Source: a bacterium SM23_31
Lineage (GTDB): Bacteria > SM23-31
DNA length: 19,066 nt
Direction of reading: 5' to 3'
Assembly: GCA_001304035.1 (NCBI GenBank)
Contig: LJUD01000010.1
Coordinates: 1 to 19,066, forward strand
This document shows positions 1 to 7,696 of the stretch, piece by piece; the stretch's first letter is position 1; each line of letters opens with the position of its first letter. The position numbers and the translations under genes are program-made. The notes under the pieces were generated by a model. It was not told the DNA's origin, did not search any database, and saw only the letters and a program-made list of their open reading frames with translations.

Positions 1-1
1 A

Positions 2-628
2 ATCCCGCAGAATTATCCGCGTGAGCGTTTCAAGGCACGGCTTATTATGCAGAAGATAGATGAACCCCTCGAAGTTATTTTCAGCAGGCTCGGCGAAATC
101 AAAAGCGTCACACTGCGTGAGCAAGTATTAACATATACAGCTATAAACAAAAAAGCTCTCGTGGAAGGCGATTTCGAGCGCATAATAAATGCAATGGATG
201 ATCCCTATTCAAAACTTGCAGCAGGACTGGACTATTTTTACAAAAAGGAGATACAGGGTGAACAGGTGAAATCATTTTTGACATCGCTTGAAGGTTATGC
301 GGAAGACATGAAAGCGACCCGCCCACTGATTGAACTAACCGCTGCCTGGGGCACTATTGATCCTTTCCGTGCCCGGCAGAGCTTGAACCGCTTTGATACG
401 AAAAATAAAGTCGATGCTGTTACTGCCCTGGTCAATGTACTGGAGGACAAATCCACAGCTTCAACAATTCTGGATGATATGTATACTGAATTAAGCTTGT
501 CGGAACAGTTTGAAGTGGTTGAAAAGTCTCAACTTCTAAGAAAATTAGCCGGGTCCATGCAGGACATAAATCCACAAAAAGCGGCAAAACTGCTCGAAGA
601 AGCTTACAATTTGGTTACGGAACGCTGA
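2..628 (+). CDS. Unrecognised alpha-helical protein, C-terminal part (5' end outside window)
   Basis: The reading frame is open from base 2, so the gene starts upstream. An ATG at 47 lies inside the frame but has no Shine-Dalgarno sequence and in-frame codons continue before it. About 208 residues are visible. They are rich in charged and leucine/alanine residues with no signal peptide, membrane segment or cysteine motif, and look like stacked amphipathic helices (HEAT/TPR-like solenoid character is inference). I do not recognise the family. The stop is followed by about 100 bp before the siroheme gene on the same strand, so co-transcription is possible but not shown. That this is a real gene is likely from its length and codon pattern; the function is unknown. 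Confidence 0.7.
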   Translation: MPQNYPRERFKARLIMQKIDEPLEVIFSRLGEIKSVTLREQVLTYTAINKKALVEGDFERIINAMDDPYSKLAAGLDYFYKKEIQGEQVKSFLTSLEGYAEDMKATRPLIELTAAWGTIDPFRARQSLNRFDTKNKVDAVTALVNVLEDKSTASTILDDMYTELSLSEQFEVVEKSQLLRKLAGSMQDINPQKAAKLLEEAYNLVTER

Positions 629-730
629 GCAATCTAACCCGTAAGTTCGGCGGCGTATACAATTTTAAAAACATAAAAATGCAGGTTCGGTTTTATCGAA
701 AACAGTAAAAAATCATCACATTAATGTAAA

Positions 731-1309
731 ATGTATCCTATTACACTCGATTTAAATGGAAAACCGGTGCTGATTATCGGAGCCGGTAGCGTCGGCGAAC
801 GGAAAATCATGTCCGTATATAACGCAGGCGCCAACATTACGGTTATCTCCGAACATTATAGCGAGCCGGTTAAAAAGCTTGTCCGGGAAGGAAAAATCCG
901 CCTTATTGAACGTTCGTATCAAGCTGGTGACTGCAGAGGATATTTCATGGTGATCGGTTCAACCGGCAGTAACGCCGTCAATACTGCAATCTCTCAGGAA
1001 TGCACTGCCCTGGGCACACTCGTAAACATCGTTGACCAGCCAGAGCTCTGCAGTTTTCACGTCCCTGCCGTTGTAACACGGGGGGATTTTCAAATCGCCG
1101 TGTCAACAGGGGGGAAAAGTCCTGCGCTCTCGCGGGAAATTCGCAAAGAACTTGAAGAACAATACGGCGATGAATACGGGCGACTAACCGACCGGCTCGG
1201 AATAATTAGAAAAGAACTTAAACAGAAATATAGCAGCGACAGGGCTGAATTATCGCGCCGGCTTCAAATTGTTTTTAAAGAAGAATACACTAAATTTAAA
1301 ATCAGTTAG
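731..1309 (+). CDS. sirC: Precorrin-2 dehydrogenase (possibly also sirohydrochlorin ferrochelatase)
   Basis: Cytosolic NAD-dependent enzyme of siroheme synthesis that oxidises precorrin-2 to sirohydrochlorin; Met8/CysG-type relatives also insert iron. The 192-residue product matches the CysG N-terminal/Met8 family. It has the Rossmann nucleotide loop GAGSVGERK at residues 17-25, a strand-end VDQP with Asp102 at the position of the family's catalytic Asp, and STGGKSPALSR at 125-135, the family's signature. Its length is normal for a stand-alone enzyme lacking the methyltransferase half. The next gene (82 bp downstream, same strand) encodes the methyltransferase that makes its substrate, which supports the call. 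No strong Shine-Dalgarno sequence is visible before the ATG at 731, but the start agrees with the family N-terminus. Whether it also chelates iron cannot be decided from the sequence. Confidence 0.92.
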   Translation: MYPITLDLNGKPVLIIGAGSVGERKIMSVYNAGANITVISEHYSEPVKKLVREGKIRLIERSYQAGDCRGYFMVIGSTGSNAVNTAISQECTALGTLVNIVDQPELCSFHVPAVVTRGDFQIAVSTGGKSPALSREIRKELEEQYGDEYGRLTDRLGIIRKELKQKYSSDRAELSRRLQIVFKEEYTKFKIS

Positions 1310-1391
1310 ATGCCGATCCGCCTCTGGCGGAAGGGAAATAAAACAGGTTAAATCAGGCTGCTGATAATAAAAAGAGAATTTTTTAGATCAA

Positions 1392-2936
1392 GTGAATAAA
1401 CCGGAAAAAACAAAAAAAGTATATTTAGTTGGTGCGGGACCCGGAAACACGTTTCTGATAACCGTACGAGCGCAAAACCTGCTCAAACAGGCTGACGTGA
1501 TTATATATGATTATCTCGCCAATGATATTCTTCTCGAACTTACCTCCCCTGCTGCGGAAAAAATATACGCCGGTAAACACTGCGGCAAACACACTATGGA
1601 ACAGGATGCCATTAATAATCTCATGCTTGAAAAAGTGCGGCAAGGGAAGCAGGTTGTTCGTCTTAAAGGCGGTGATCCGTTTGTTTTCGGACGCGGCGGC
1701 GAGGAAGCCGAATTTCTGCACGATAACGGCATACCTTATGAGATAGTACCCGGCGTTACGTCTGCCACTGCTGCGCTTGCTTATGCGGGAATACCCCTTA
1801 CGCAGCGCGGTCTTGCTTCAACCGCTGCGATAATAACAGGGCACGAGAACCCCTTCAAGGAAGATTCCGGCATCAACTGGAGTGCACTTGCTCAGTTGTC
1901 AGGGACGCTGGTATTTTTTATGGGTGTCAGGCGTCTTCCCGATATTGTAAACCGGCTTTTGCAGCATGGAAAAGCTAAAGATACGCCTGCAGCGCTGATT
2001 CGGCTCGGCACAACTCCCCGCCAGCAAACAGTAACCGGAACCCTTGAAAATATCACCGAAAGGGTCAAAGAAGCGCAGATCGCCCCACCCGCACTTATTG
2101 TTGTCGGGGAAGTCGTGAAGATGCGTAAAAAACTGAAGTGGTATGAATTTCTGCCGCTGTTCGGGAAAAGCATCCTGATAACAAGAAGCGCACATCAGGC
2201 GGCACAACTTTCCGAGGAACTATCGATACTCGGGGCCGAAGTGATTCACCTGCCCACAATAGAAATCCGCCCGCCGGAAAGCTTTACCGAACTGGATGAA
2301 TGCCTGCAGCGGGGAAATGAATTCGACTGGGTGCTGTTCACCAGCGTGAACGGTGTTCGGGTTTTTGCAGAACGGATGAAGGAACTCGATCTCGATATAC
2401 GGCATTTTAATAAAGCAAAGTTTGCAGGTATTGGCTCGGCTTCACGCAAAGCAATCCGCAGTCTCGGCGTCCGGGTCGATTTCGTTCCCGAAAAGTTTTC
2501 ATCTGACGGATTTATCAAGGAATTCCAGGAGCGTTATCCCGACCTCCACGATAAGAAGGTTCTTTTTCCTGCTTCAAATATTTCGCTGAGTGTAATCCCT
2601 GAAAAACTGCGTGAACTGGGAGCGGAAGTTGACCTTGTTACCGCGTATGAAACTGCGGCGCCTGAACATTCTCCCGATGAAATTACAAAGATATTCGACA
2701 AGCACGAAGTAAATCTTGTAACTTTTACAAGTTCTTCAACAGTGGAAAATTTCTTTGCATTATTTCCCGAACATGACCTGCAGAATATCAAGCGGAAACT
2801 GAACGCCGCAAGCATCGGACCCATGACGTCGAAGACACTCAGAAACCATGGTATAAAACCACTCATTGAAGCGGAAGTTCATACTATCCCGGGATTAATC
2901 GAGGCAATTGCTGCATATTATAAAAGTAAAGAATAG
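1392..2936 (+). CDS. cobA-hemD: Uroporphyrinogen-III C-methyltransferase / uroporphyrinogen-III synthase fusion (CobA-HemD)
   Basis: Bifunctional tetrapyrrole enzyme of 514 residues. Residues about 8-245 are an S-adenosylmethionine uroporphyrinogen methyltransferase, with GAGPG at 14-18, RLKGGDPFVFGRGGEE near 90-105 and a PGVTSATAALAYAGIPLT stretch near 120-137. It makes precorrin-2 for siroheme. Residues about 258-510 are a uroporphyrinogen-III synthase, recognisable by SILITRSAHQA, VLFTSVNGVRVF and VTFTSSSTVENFF. The latter cyclises hydroxymethylbilane for both heme and siroheme. The start is GTG at 1392; the frame directly after it matches the family N-terminus. It follows sirC by 82 bp, a gap holding a 6-bp hairpin at 1317-1331 with no T-run. 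CobA-HemD fusions are known in several phyla, so the fusion itself is not new. hemA, hemC and hemB are not in the window. Confidence 0.95.
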   Translation: MNKPEKTKKVYLVGAGPGNTFLITVRAQNLLKQADVIIYDYLANDILLELTSPAAEKIYAGKHCGKHTMEQDAINNLMLEKVRQGKQVVRLKGGDPFVFGRGGEEAEFLHDNGIPYEIVPGVTSATAALAYAGIPLTQRGLASTAAIITGHENPFKEDSGINWSALAQLSGTLVFFMGVRRLPDIVNRLLQHGKAKDTPAALIRLGTTPRQQTVTGTLENITERVKEAQIAPPALIVVGEVVKMRKKLKWYEFLPLFGKSILITRSAHQAAQLSEELSILGAEVIHLPTIEIRPPESFTELDECLQRGNEFDWVLFTSVNGVRVFAERMKELDLDIRHFNKAKFAGIGSASRKAIRSLGVRVDFVPEKFSSDGFIKEFQERYPDLHDKKVLFPASNISLSVIPEKLRELGAEVDLVTAYETAAPEHSPDEITKIFDKHEVNLVTFTSSSTVENFFALFPEHDLQNIKRKLNAASIGPMTSKTLRNHGIKPLIEAEVHTIPGLIEAIAAYYKSKE

Positions 2937-2994
2937 TATTGCGTGAAGTGCAGTAAAAAAACCGCAGATGAACGCTGATGAAATGATGCACATG

Positions 2995-3011
2995 ATCCCG
3001 CTAAGCGTGAT
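2995..3011. repeat. Degenerate REP-like hairpin
   Basis: ATCCCGCTAAGCGTGAT is an imperfect copy of the palindrome TCCCGCTAAGCGGGA that occurs perfectly at 14968-14988 and 15208-15228. It lies just downstream of cobA-hemD. Confidence 0.55.
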
Positions 3012-3029
3012 TGTGGTTTCAGACAAAGT

Positions 3030-3064
3030 CTGATCTTTATAGCAGAGACATGTATAAAGATCAG
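3030..3064. terminator. Perfect 12-bp inverted repeat; possible terminator or mobile-repeat end
   Basis: CTGATCTTTATA (3030-3041) and TATAAAGATCAG (3053-3064) are perfect reverse complements with an 11-nt loop. It sits between the convergent cobA-hemD (+) and M56 (-) genes. No T-run follows on either strand, so factor-independent termination is weakly supported. It may instead belong to the repeat debris beside it. A second small palindrome, CAGACAAAGTCTG, overlaps it at 3019-3031. Confidence 0.4.
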
Positions 3065-3102
3065 CCTCTGGTCGCTGGTCGAAAAAGTAATATTGCAAGA
3101 TG

Positions 3103-3148
3103 TGACCCCATAAATGACCCCATAAATCCAAGATCTGACCCCATAAAT
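3103..3148. repeat. Three short direct repeats TGACCCCATAAAT (mobile-repeat debris)
   Basis: Copies lie at 3103-3115, 3115-3127 and 3136-3148. The first and third are also preceded by AAGATGTG and AAGATCTG variants. Such TGACCCC-bearing short repeats recall sequence seen near REP-associated Y1 transposases, but that link is from memory and no transposase is present. They abut the end of the open frame at 3152. Confidence 0.6.
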
Positions 3149-3151
3149 CCC

Positions 3152-3328
3152 CTAAATCGGACTGCCCAGCAAACTGCCGTATTTAACGTAAAAGATTACT
3201 ATTTCTGTATTTGTACTTACTCTGAAATTGGGCACCTGATATTCTCCGACAATCTCAGCGTATAGCTTCTGCAATTTTTCGTTCTTCCCGGGACCGGCAG
3301 GTTCCTTTTCGTGAAATAAATTCCAGAT
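3152..3328 (-). pseudogene. In-frame coding-like remnant after the M56 stop codon
   Basis: Directly after the TAG stop of the M56 gene (3329-3331) the same frame stays open for 58 codons, to a TAG at 3152-3154. The translation is coding-like, with a segment KLQKLYAEIVGEYQVPNF and later KYGSLLGSP that loosely resembles the GxY...GxL pattern of small C-terminal beta domains found after hydrolases and peptidases (weak resemblance). It ends exactly where the TGACCCCATAAAT repeats begin. I read it as a leftover 3' part of an older gene, cut by the repeat. It has no start codon context of its own. Low certainty. Confidence 0.35.
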
Positions 3329-5236
3329 CTAAAATATTACCCTCACAATCATCCCTGGTATTAAATCTTTATTTTCTCCTTTTACCGTAAGTTTTAGTCT
3401 TAATCCACCTCTTTTAACATCGATTATTGGGCTTTTTTCAACAATAACCGCTTTTGAGCTTAGATTTTCACCATACATAATCTTTGCTTCATTTCCAATC
3501 TTGAAAGAGGAATAATACTCTTGATGAGGTACATAAACCGTTACATTGAGGGGTTCAAATTTAACAACCGAAAATACCGGTTTATTAACCTCTAACAATT
3601 GTCCTATTTCCAGCTGAGGCACAATGACGACTACAATACCACCGAAAGGTGCGGTGATTTGTGTCTTTTTAAGCTGAATTTCTGCCCGTTTCATATCCGA
3701 TTCCGCCTGATTTAACTTTATTTCACCTCTCATAAATTCGAGATCAGTTAAAAATCCTTTCTCAAATCCCTCCTTTACTCCTTCGAACTCTATTTGCGCT
3801 AATTTCAGGTTTAACCGGGTTTCATTTAAAAGTAGGGTCTCTTCATCATTTTCCAGTACTAATAAAACATCCCCGGCAGAAACCTTGTCCCCTTCCTTTA
3901 CTTTAATTTCTTTAATAATTCCAGTCTTTAGAGCGGTCAAGTTTACTTCACGGTCAGCTTCCAAAAATGAGCTAAATTCTTGAACATCTTTTATTACCTG
4001 CCGGTTATTTGACTGAGACTGTAAATTATTCTGTTCTAAAACATTACTTTCTTCTTGCACCTGCTTTTGTGCATGGGTTTGTATGCTTGAAACAGGTATC
4101 AAAAAAGACACAGCCAGTAAGCCGACAAAAAACATAGTTACCGGCTTCAAGGCGGTCCGCTGCTTTGAACTATTAAGAATTTCCATTATTCTACCCTCCA
4201 GTTTATTATTTCGTACAAATGCTAACTCCAGATGTGACGCCCATTTTAGTGATTTAACCTCCTTAGCAACCTCAAGCAGGTTGCTCGCGTAGACTGACGG
4301 TTTTGTGCCTAATGAGAGAACATAATCATCACAAGCGTTCTCTCGTTCAATGTAAAACCGCCGCAGAGCGCTCCAAATAAGAGGATTACACCAGTAGATG
4401 ACCGATGTTGTATGAGCTATTAAGGTTGACAAAAAGTCAGCGCGCTTTATGTGCGCTGCTTCATGCAGTAAAACGATTTCCTTCTGTTTATCCGACCACA
4501 ATTCTGCTCCTTTCGGCACGACAATTGCCGGGCGGAACAATCCCCACGCCACGGGCACTGTAATCCATTTACTCTGAAGCAGCCGTATGTTTCTTTTTAA
4601 ACCGGTTCTTTTCCTGCAATCAACGATAAGTTTATTAAACACGGTATCCTGTAAAGGATCAGCTTTCTTTACCATCAACCATAGTCCTGTTAGTTTGATT
4701 AGGATCCGCATAAAAACAAAGATCGCTCCCGACATCCATAGCAGTAACAATAATACGGACCAGGGAAGGCGGTTGAAAATATTTTGCATCACGGGAACAG
4801 CATTGCTGATAATTCCACCATTATTTGTATGAACCGGGTCTTTTATAATGGAGGTAGTAGTTTCAGAATCTGAATTGACGGAGGATTCTAAATTGCCGTC
4901 CTGCCTGATATGTTGGTTCGATAAATTTTCATCTTCAAAGTTTAACGGTGAAGAAATCATGTCTTGAGGCTGAGGCGTTCTTGACGTAGAATACGATGTA
5001 AGAGACGCTATCTCCCATGCAGGCATTACAAAAGAGAGTAACGGCATTATCAGAATACTAACAAATGCAGCGCTCCAAACAAGGTGCCGGGCTGCAGATG
5101 AGGCGCTTTTCCAGATTAGAGTTACCGCAAACGCTGCGCAAAGTATTAATCCCCCTTTTATAAATATAGCCATTACAAGCTCAAACCAGACGGAGCCGGC
5201 TGGGAGATAATTTATGTAATTCAGGAGTGTATTCAT
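3329..5236 (-). CDS. M56 (BlaR1/MecR1-like) membrane metallopeptidase fused to a HlyD/RND-adaptor-like domain
   Basis: Predicted inner-membrane zinc protease that relays an external signal to the BlaI-type repressor encoded just upstream. The 635 residues contain two N-terminal membrane segments (about 18-42 and 52-72), a Ser/Thr/Asn-rich stretch, a third segment (about 158-188), the cytoplasmic zinc-protease part with HEAAH at 258-262 and a downstream EREN-ACDD region (Glu299 as likely third ligand), and a fourth segment (about 366-382). In BlaR1 this last part leads to an extracytoplasmic penicillin-binding sensor. Here it is replaced by half a biotinyl-lipoyl domain (about 431-465, VKEGDKVSAGDVLLVLEND), a coiled-coil hairpin (466-525), the second lipoyl half (526-560, TAPFGGIVV) and a beta-barrel-like end (561-635). 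This order is that of HlyD/RND membrane-fusion proteins. The start lies 2 bp after the blaI stop with GAGGG inside blaI, so translation is probably coupled. The family call is firm; the signal sensed is unknown. Confidence 0.92.
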   Translation of the reverse strand: MNTLLNYINYLPAGSVWFELVMAIFIKGGLILCAAFAVTLIWKSASSAARHLVWSAAFVSILIMPLLSFVMPAWEIASLTSYSTSRTPQPQDMISSPLNFEDENLSNQHIRQDGNLESSVNSDSETTTSIIKDPVHTNNGGIISNAVPVMQNIFNRLPWSVLLLLLWMSGAIFVFMRILIKLTGLWLMVKKADPLQDTVFNKLIVDCRKRTGLKRNIRLLQSKWITVPVAWGLFRPAIVVPKGAELWSDKQKEIVLLHEAAHIKRADFLSTLIAHTTSVIYWCNPLIWSALRRFYIERENACDDYVLSLGTKPSVYASNLLEVAKEVKSLKWASHLELAFVRNNKLEGRIMEILNSSKQRTALKPVTMFFVGLLAVSFLIPVSSIQTHAQKQVQEESNVLEQNNLQSQSNNRQVIKDVQEFSSFLEADREVNLTALKTGIIKEIKVKEGDKVSAGDVLLVLENDEETLLLNETRLNLKLAQIEFEGVKEGFEKGFLTDLEFMRGEIKLNQAESDMKRAEIQLKKTQITAPFGGIVVVIVPQLEIGQLLEVNKPVFSVVKFEPLNVTVYVPHQEYYSSFKIGNEAKIMYGENLSSKAVIVEKSPIIDVKRGGLRLKLTVKGENKDLIPGMIVRVIF

Positions 5237-5238
5237 GG

Positions 5239-5628
5239 CTATTTACCCTCTTTTTGTGCCTGTTTGATCAGGCGCGCCACCCTATCAAGTTCTTCGCTTG
5301 TGAGATTAGTTTCCGAATTATCAAGTATGGCTGCAATAACCCGTTCGGGTGAGCCGTCAAAAAATGTCTGGATAAGATGATGCAGCGCCGAATGCTTGAC
5401 CTTTGCACGAGATATGGTTGGATAGTAAACGTAACGAAGATTCTTCTCTTTATGCTTTAGGTATCCTTTTTTTTCCAGGACACGAAGCTTTGTACGCACT
5501 GATGAATTGCTCGGCGGATCAGAAAGGAGCTTTTCAATCTCGGAAGCCGCAGCCTCTCCTTTCTGATATATTATGTCCATGATCTGGCGTTCCCTCCGGC
5601 TCAAATTGGATAAAGATTTCTTTTTCAT
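5239..5628 (-). CDS. blaI: BlaI/MecI/CopY-family transcriptional repressor
   Basis: Winged-helix repressor of 129 residues, the usual family length. The N-terminal DNA-binding part (about 1-75) shows LSRRERQIMDIIYQKGEAAA, then a recognition region SSVRTKLRVLEKKGYLKHK and a wing YVYYP. The C-terminal dimerisation part includes TFFDGSPERV, the usual region near which BlaR1-type signalling cleaves BlaI. It is the first gene of a two-gene operon with the M56 peptidase, the classic repressor-protease arrangement. A promoter (5712-5740) and palindromic sites (5682-5696 and 5761-5770) lie just upstream, so autorepression is likely. A GGAG lies 8 nt before the ATG. No beta-lactamase gene is adjacent, so the regulon may be elsewhere or may be only this operon. 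Confidence 0.93.
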   Translation of the reverse strand: MKKKSLSNLSRRERQIMDIIYQKGEAAASEIEKLLSDPPSNSSVRTKLRVLEKKGYLKHKEKNLRYVYYPTISRAKVKHSALHHLIQTFFDGSPERVIAAILDNSETNLTSEELDRVARLIKQAQKEGK

Positions 5629-5681
5629 AGACCAGTCTCCAAAGTTTCTAAAATATTTTTAACAGGCTATAGAGAAATAAT

Positions 5682-5696
5682 ATTATGTTACATAAT
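5682..5696. promoter_or_regulatory. Candidate BlaI operator, perfect 7-1-7 palindrome
   Basis: ATTATGT-T-ACATAAT is a perfect palindrome lying just downstream of the -10 box of the blaI promoter, roughly at +5 to +20, where a repressor would block transcription. That BlaI binds it is inferred from position. Confidence 0.6.
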
Positions 5697-5711
5697 TCTC
5701 AGGGTGGTATA

Positions 5712-5740
5712 AAAATAACATATAATTTCGGCATTGTCAA
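5712..5740 (-). promoter_or_regulatory. Sigma-70-type promoter of the blaI-M56 operon
   Basis: On the minus strand TTGACA (5735-5740) is followed by a 17-nt spacer and TATTTT (5712-5717). Transcription would start near 5703 and run into blaI. It is flanked by two palindromes. Confidence 0.7.
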
Positions 5741-5760
5741 GAAAAAAATTGATTTTTTAT

Positions 5761-5770
5761 TACACCTGTA
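5761..5770. promoter_or_regulatory. TACA-N2-TGTA box, second candidate BlaI/CopY operator
   Basis: TACACCTGTA matches the TACANNTGTA form known for CopY/BlaI-family operators. It lies about 20 bp upstream of the -35 box. One flanking base pair extends the dyad to TTACA-CC-TGTAA. A single short match in AT-rich DNA could be chance. Confidence 0.45.
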
Positions 5771-5913
5771 AAAATTTATCATAAATTCTGCTGTTCAGTA
5801 GAATAATCAGTTGTTGAAGGATTGCATTAGTTACTACGCGTACCCTGTGTTGCAGACAGTGCCCCAGGTGCGTTTTTCAAAATCGTAGTGGTAATCCCTC
5901 TCAGCGAAACGGC

Positions 5914-5937
5914 ATGACAGGCGCTCTTTCCTGTCAT
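5914..5937. repeat. Interspersed hairpin ATGACAGG...CCTGTCAT; rest of 5771-6204 shows no gene
   Basis: A perfect 8-bp stem with an 8-nt loop. A related hairpin (ATGACAG...CTGTCAT) occurs at 16564-16588, so this looks like a dispersed repeat. The surrounding 5771-6204 stretch holds no convincing reading frame; a TATAAT at 6114-6119 could serve the tRNA but lacks a good -35 box. Confidence 0.5.
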
Positions 5938-6204
5938 TCTTTCCGGATATTTAGGGGTAGGCATCTTTATATGAATTTTTTATCAAAGCAATGTTAATAA
6001 ATTATCTTTCTAATATTTACTTGCTTTTGATGGTAAAAATATTTAAGTTTGAACGATTAAATTTCAGTGATTTGAGCTAGTTTTTTTTTGTTTAGTCTCT
6101 TAGTTTATTGCTGTATAATAAGTTTCAAGGATAAGAATTATTTGATACAATAAAAGGTTACTTATCCATACTTGTTATTGCCCAATGAACTTAGAGTGAT
6201 TGCA

Positions 6205-6279
6205 GGGACCGTGGTGTAGTTTGGTTAACACGCCGGCCTGTCAAGCCGGAGATCGCGGGTTCAATTCCCGTCGGTCCCG
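6205..6279 (+). tRNA. trnD-GUC: tRNA-Asp (anticodon GTC)
   Basis: A full cloverleaf can be drawn. Acceptor GGGACCG (6205-6211) pairs with CGGTCCC (6272-6278), with G6279 as discriminator. The D-stem is GTGT/ACAC, the anticodon stem CCGGC/GCCGG has loop CTGTCAA with anticodon GTC at 6240-6242, and the T-arm GCGGG-TTCAATT-CCCGT closes with one G-T pair. CCA is not encoded. A terminator follows 13 nt later. No second copy of its 3' end is seen in the window, so there is no sign of site-specific integration here. Confidence 0.97.
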
Positions 6280-6292
6280 CTGTAATTTAAAC

Positions 6293-6325
6293 AAGGATTC
6301 AGGAAATTTCCGGAGTCCTTTTTTT
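6293..6325 (+). terminator. Rho-independent terminator after tRNA-Asp
   Basis: Stem AAGGATTC (6293-6300) pairs with GAGTCCTT (6313-6320), one wobble pair, and continues into a T-run to 6325. Confidence 0.75.
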
Positions 6326-6491
6326 GTGACTAATTTAATTATCTCCAACACTATTGCCCATAACATATAGAGTATTTTTAAGAATATTAAGAGAATATTA
6401 AATTAATCAAATTAGGAATCAGCTATACTACTTTAAAATCTTTATATAAGGCGTTAGACAATTTGTGTTCATCTAAGGTCGAGGAATAACT

Positions 6492-7202
6492 ATGAAAAAT
6501 TACTTTACTAAAACTATTCAATGGGCTCTAATTTTCGGTTTTTGCATGATACTGATCGAATGCGGCGCATCTAACCGGCTGCGGGAATATGAATTCAGGG
6601 ATTTAACAGCCGCAGCAGTGATCAGTTCACCGCTTCGACCCGAAGTGTTTACCGACCCATCTATATATATAGACAAAGACAATCCGTTAGGTTCTTTCTT
6701 GCGTATAGGCTCTACAATAGCAAGGGAATTTCAAGCCGAAAAAGCACGTGCCCGCCTTGACAGTGCTATAACACTGGTAGATGTTCCCGAACGAATTAGA
6801 AACAGGACTGTCGAGAGTAGTTCAACGTATTTACACTATCGTCCAATAGAGGATTATCACAACTCCGATTTCCTTTTTAATATTTATATACAGAATTACG
6901 GAATTGATGCACAGTCATGGGAATCCGATGTTTATTTTCAAATAGAAGTAAAAGTACATCTGTTAGACAACAAAACAGGTGCTGAAATTTGGAAAACAAG
7001 TGTGAAGGAAAGAGAGCCTTTATCACGGAAAATTTTTGATTCGGGAAGTTATACGGCTGACAATGTATTTACTGCCATTGCACTGTCAAGTCTTTCGGTG
7101 GAGGAAATGTCTAAGGGATTCCAATATCTTGCGGATTATACGGCGGATCAAATCACAAAAAAACTACAAAAAGATTTTGCAAAGTCTCGAGAGATTCGAT
7201 AG
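6492..7202 (+). CDS. Putative secreted lipoprotein of unknown function
   Basis: A 236-residue product with a lysine-containing start, a hydrophobic stretch (about 10-23) and Cys24 followed by Gly-Ala-Ser, consistent with a lipoprotein signal. Glu at -1 is atypical for the lipobox (LIEC), so lipidation is likely rather than certain. The mature part has a mid-region of alternating hydrophobic residues (about 126-165: FNIYIQNYGI, VYFQIEVKVHLLD) followed by GAEIWKTS. This resembles the beta-sheet of small outer-membrane or ABC-auxiliary lipoproteins, but I cannot assign a family. GAGG lies before the ATG (cgaggaataactatg). It is convergent with the par genes. Upstream, AGAATATTAA occurs twice with an 11-bp step (6381-6390, 6392-6401), possibly a regulatory site. 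Confidence 0.75.
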   Translation: MKNYFTKTIQWALIFGFCMILIECGASNRLREYEFRDLTAAAVISSPLRPEVFTDPSIYIDKDNPLGSFLRIGSTIAREFQAEKARARLDSAITLVDVPERIRNRTVESSSTYLHYRPIEDYHNSDFLFNIYIQNYGIDAQSWESDVYFQIEVKVHLLDNKTGAEIWKTSVKEREPLSRKIFDSGSYTADNVFTAIALSSLSVEEMSKGFQYLADYTADQITKKLQKDFAKSREIR

Positions 7203-7379
7203 GTAAAAAGCGGTTTTTCATGATAGAATTTATATTTAGCAAATTCTTGCCGTGAAGCGAATATAAATATATTTACGGTTTTATCTCAGGGTGCATGTAA
7301 ACTGCTTCTTAAAAATCCCTTCATATATTTGTCTATATTCATAAAAAATTAAGGATACCCAATAAGATACAATCTTTTA

Positions 7380-7691
7380 CTAATGGGACAACCTTTTACT
7401 TTTCGGAATAGGCTTTGTATTTTTATCTTTAAGATAAAAGTCCAGTGCTTCCTGCAGCACGTCCTTGACGTTTTCTCTCATCCAGTAAGCGCAGTTAACA
7501 AGATTTTCATAAGTTTCTTCATGCACTATTATTGTTTTACGTCTCCACCCGGGCTTTAATCCTTTATTAGCCCATGTTACTTTTTTCTCCTCATCCGGTT
7601 CAGGTCTGCCGGTTGTATCCCTAACATCATCTGCAGGAGAAAAATAATCTTCAAAAGGATCGCTTCCTACACGTTTATCTTTTTTATTCAT
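7380..7691 (-). CDS. Ribbon-helix-helix DNA-binding protein, probable centromere-binding partner of ParA
   Basis: A 103-residue protein encoded 5 bp after the parA stop, with its ribosome site (AAAGG) at the parA end, so the two are surely one operon. Residues 1-50 are polar and acidic and probably flexible. Residues 51-58 (RKTIIVHE) form the expected DNA-contacting strand, 59-71 the first helix and 74-88 (NVKDVLQEALDFYLK) the second, the pattern of MetJ/Arc-type RHH proteins. In type Ib partition systems (for example ParG of TP228) a small RHH protein with a mobile N-terminal tail binds the centromere and stimulates ParA. Here Arg7, Arg24 and Arg29 in the tail are candidates for that contact (inference). 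The likely targets are the TACANTGT sites upstream of parA. No ParB (HTH-type) gene is present. Confidence 0.8.
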   Translation of the reverse strand: MNKKDKRVGSDPFEDYFSPADDVRDTTGRPEPDEEKKVTWANKGLKPGWRRKTIIVHEETYENLVNCAYWMRENVKDVLQEALDFYLKDKNTKPIPKSKRLSH

Positions 7692-7696
7692 AGTTC

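Noticed and set aside
3011..3265. 84-residue frame with a DPIN repeat
   Set aside because: The peptide repeat only reflects the TGACCCCATAAAT DNA repeats, and the frame runs through an inverted repeat.
6205..6279. tRNA-Asp as attachment site of an integrated element
   Set aside because: No integrase and no duplicate of the tRNA 3' end could be found in the window.
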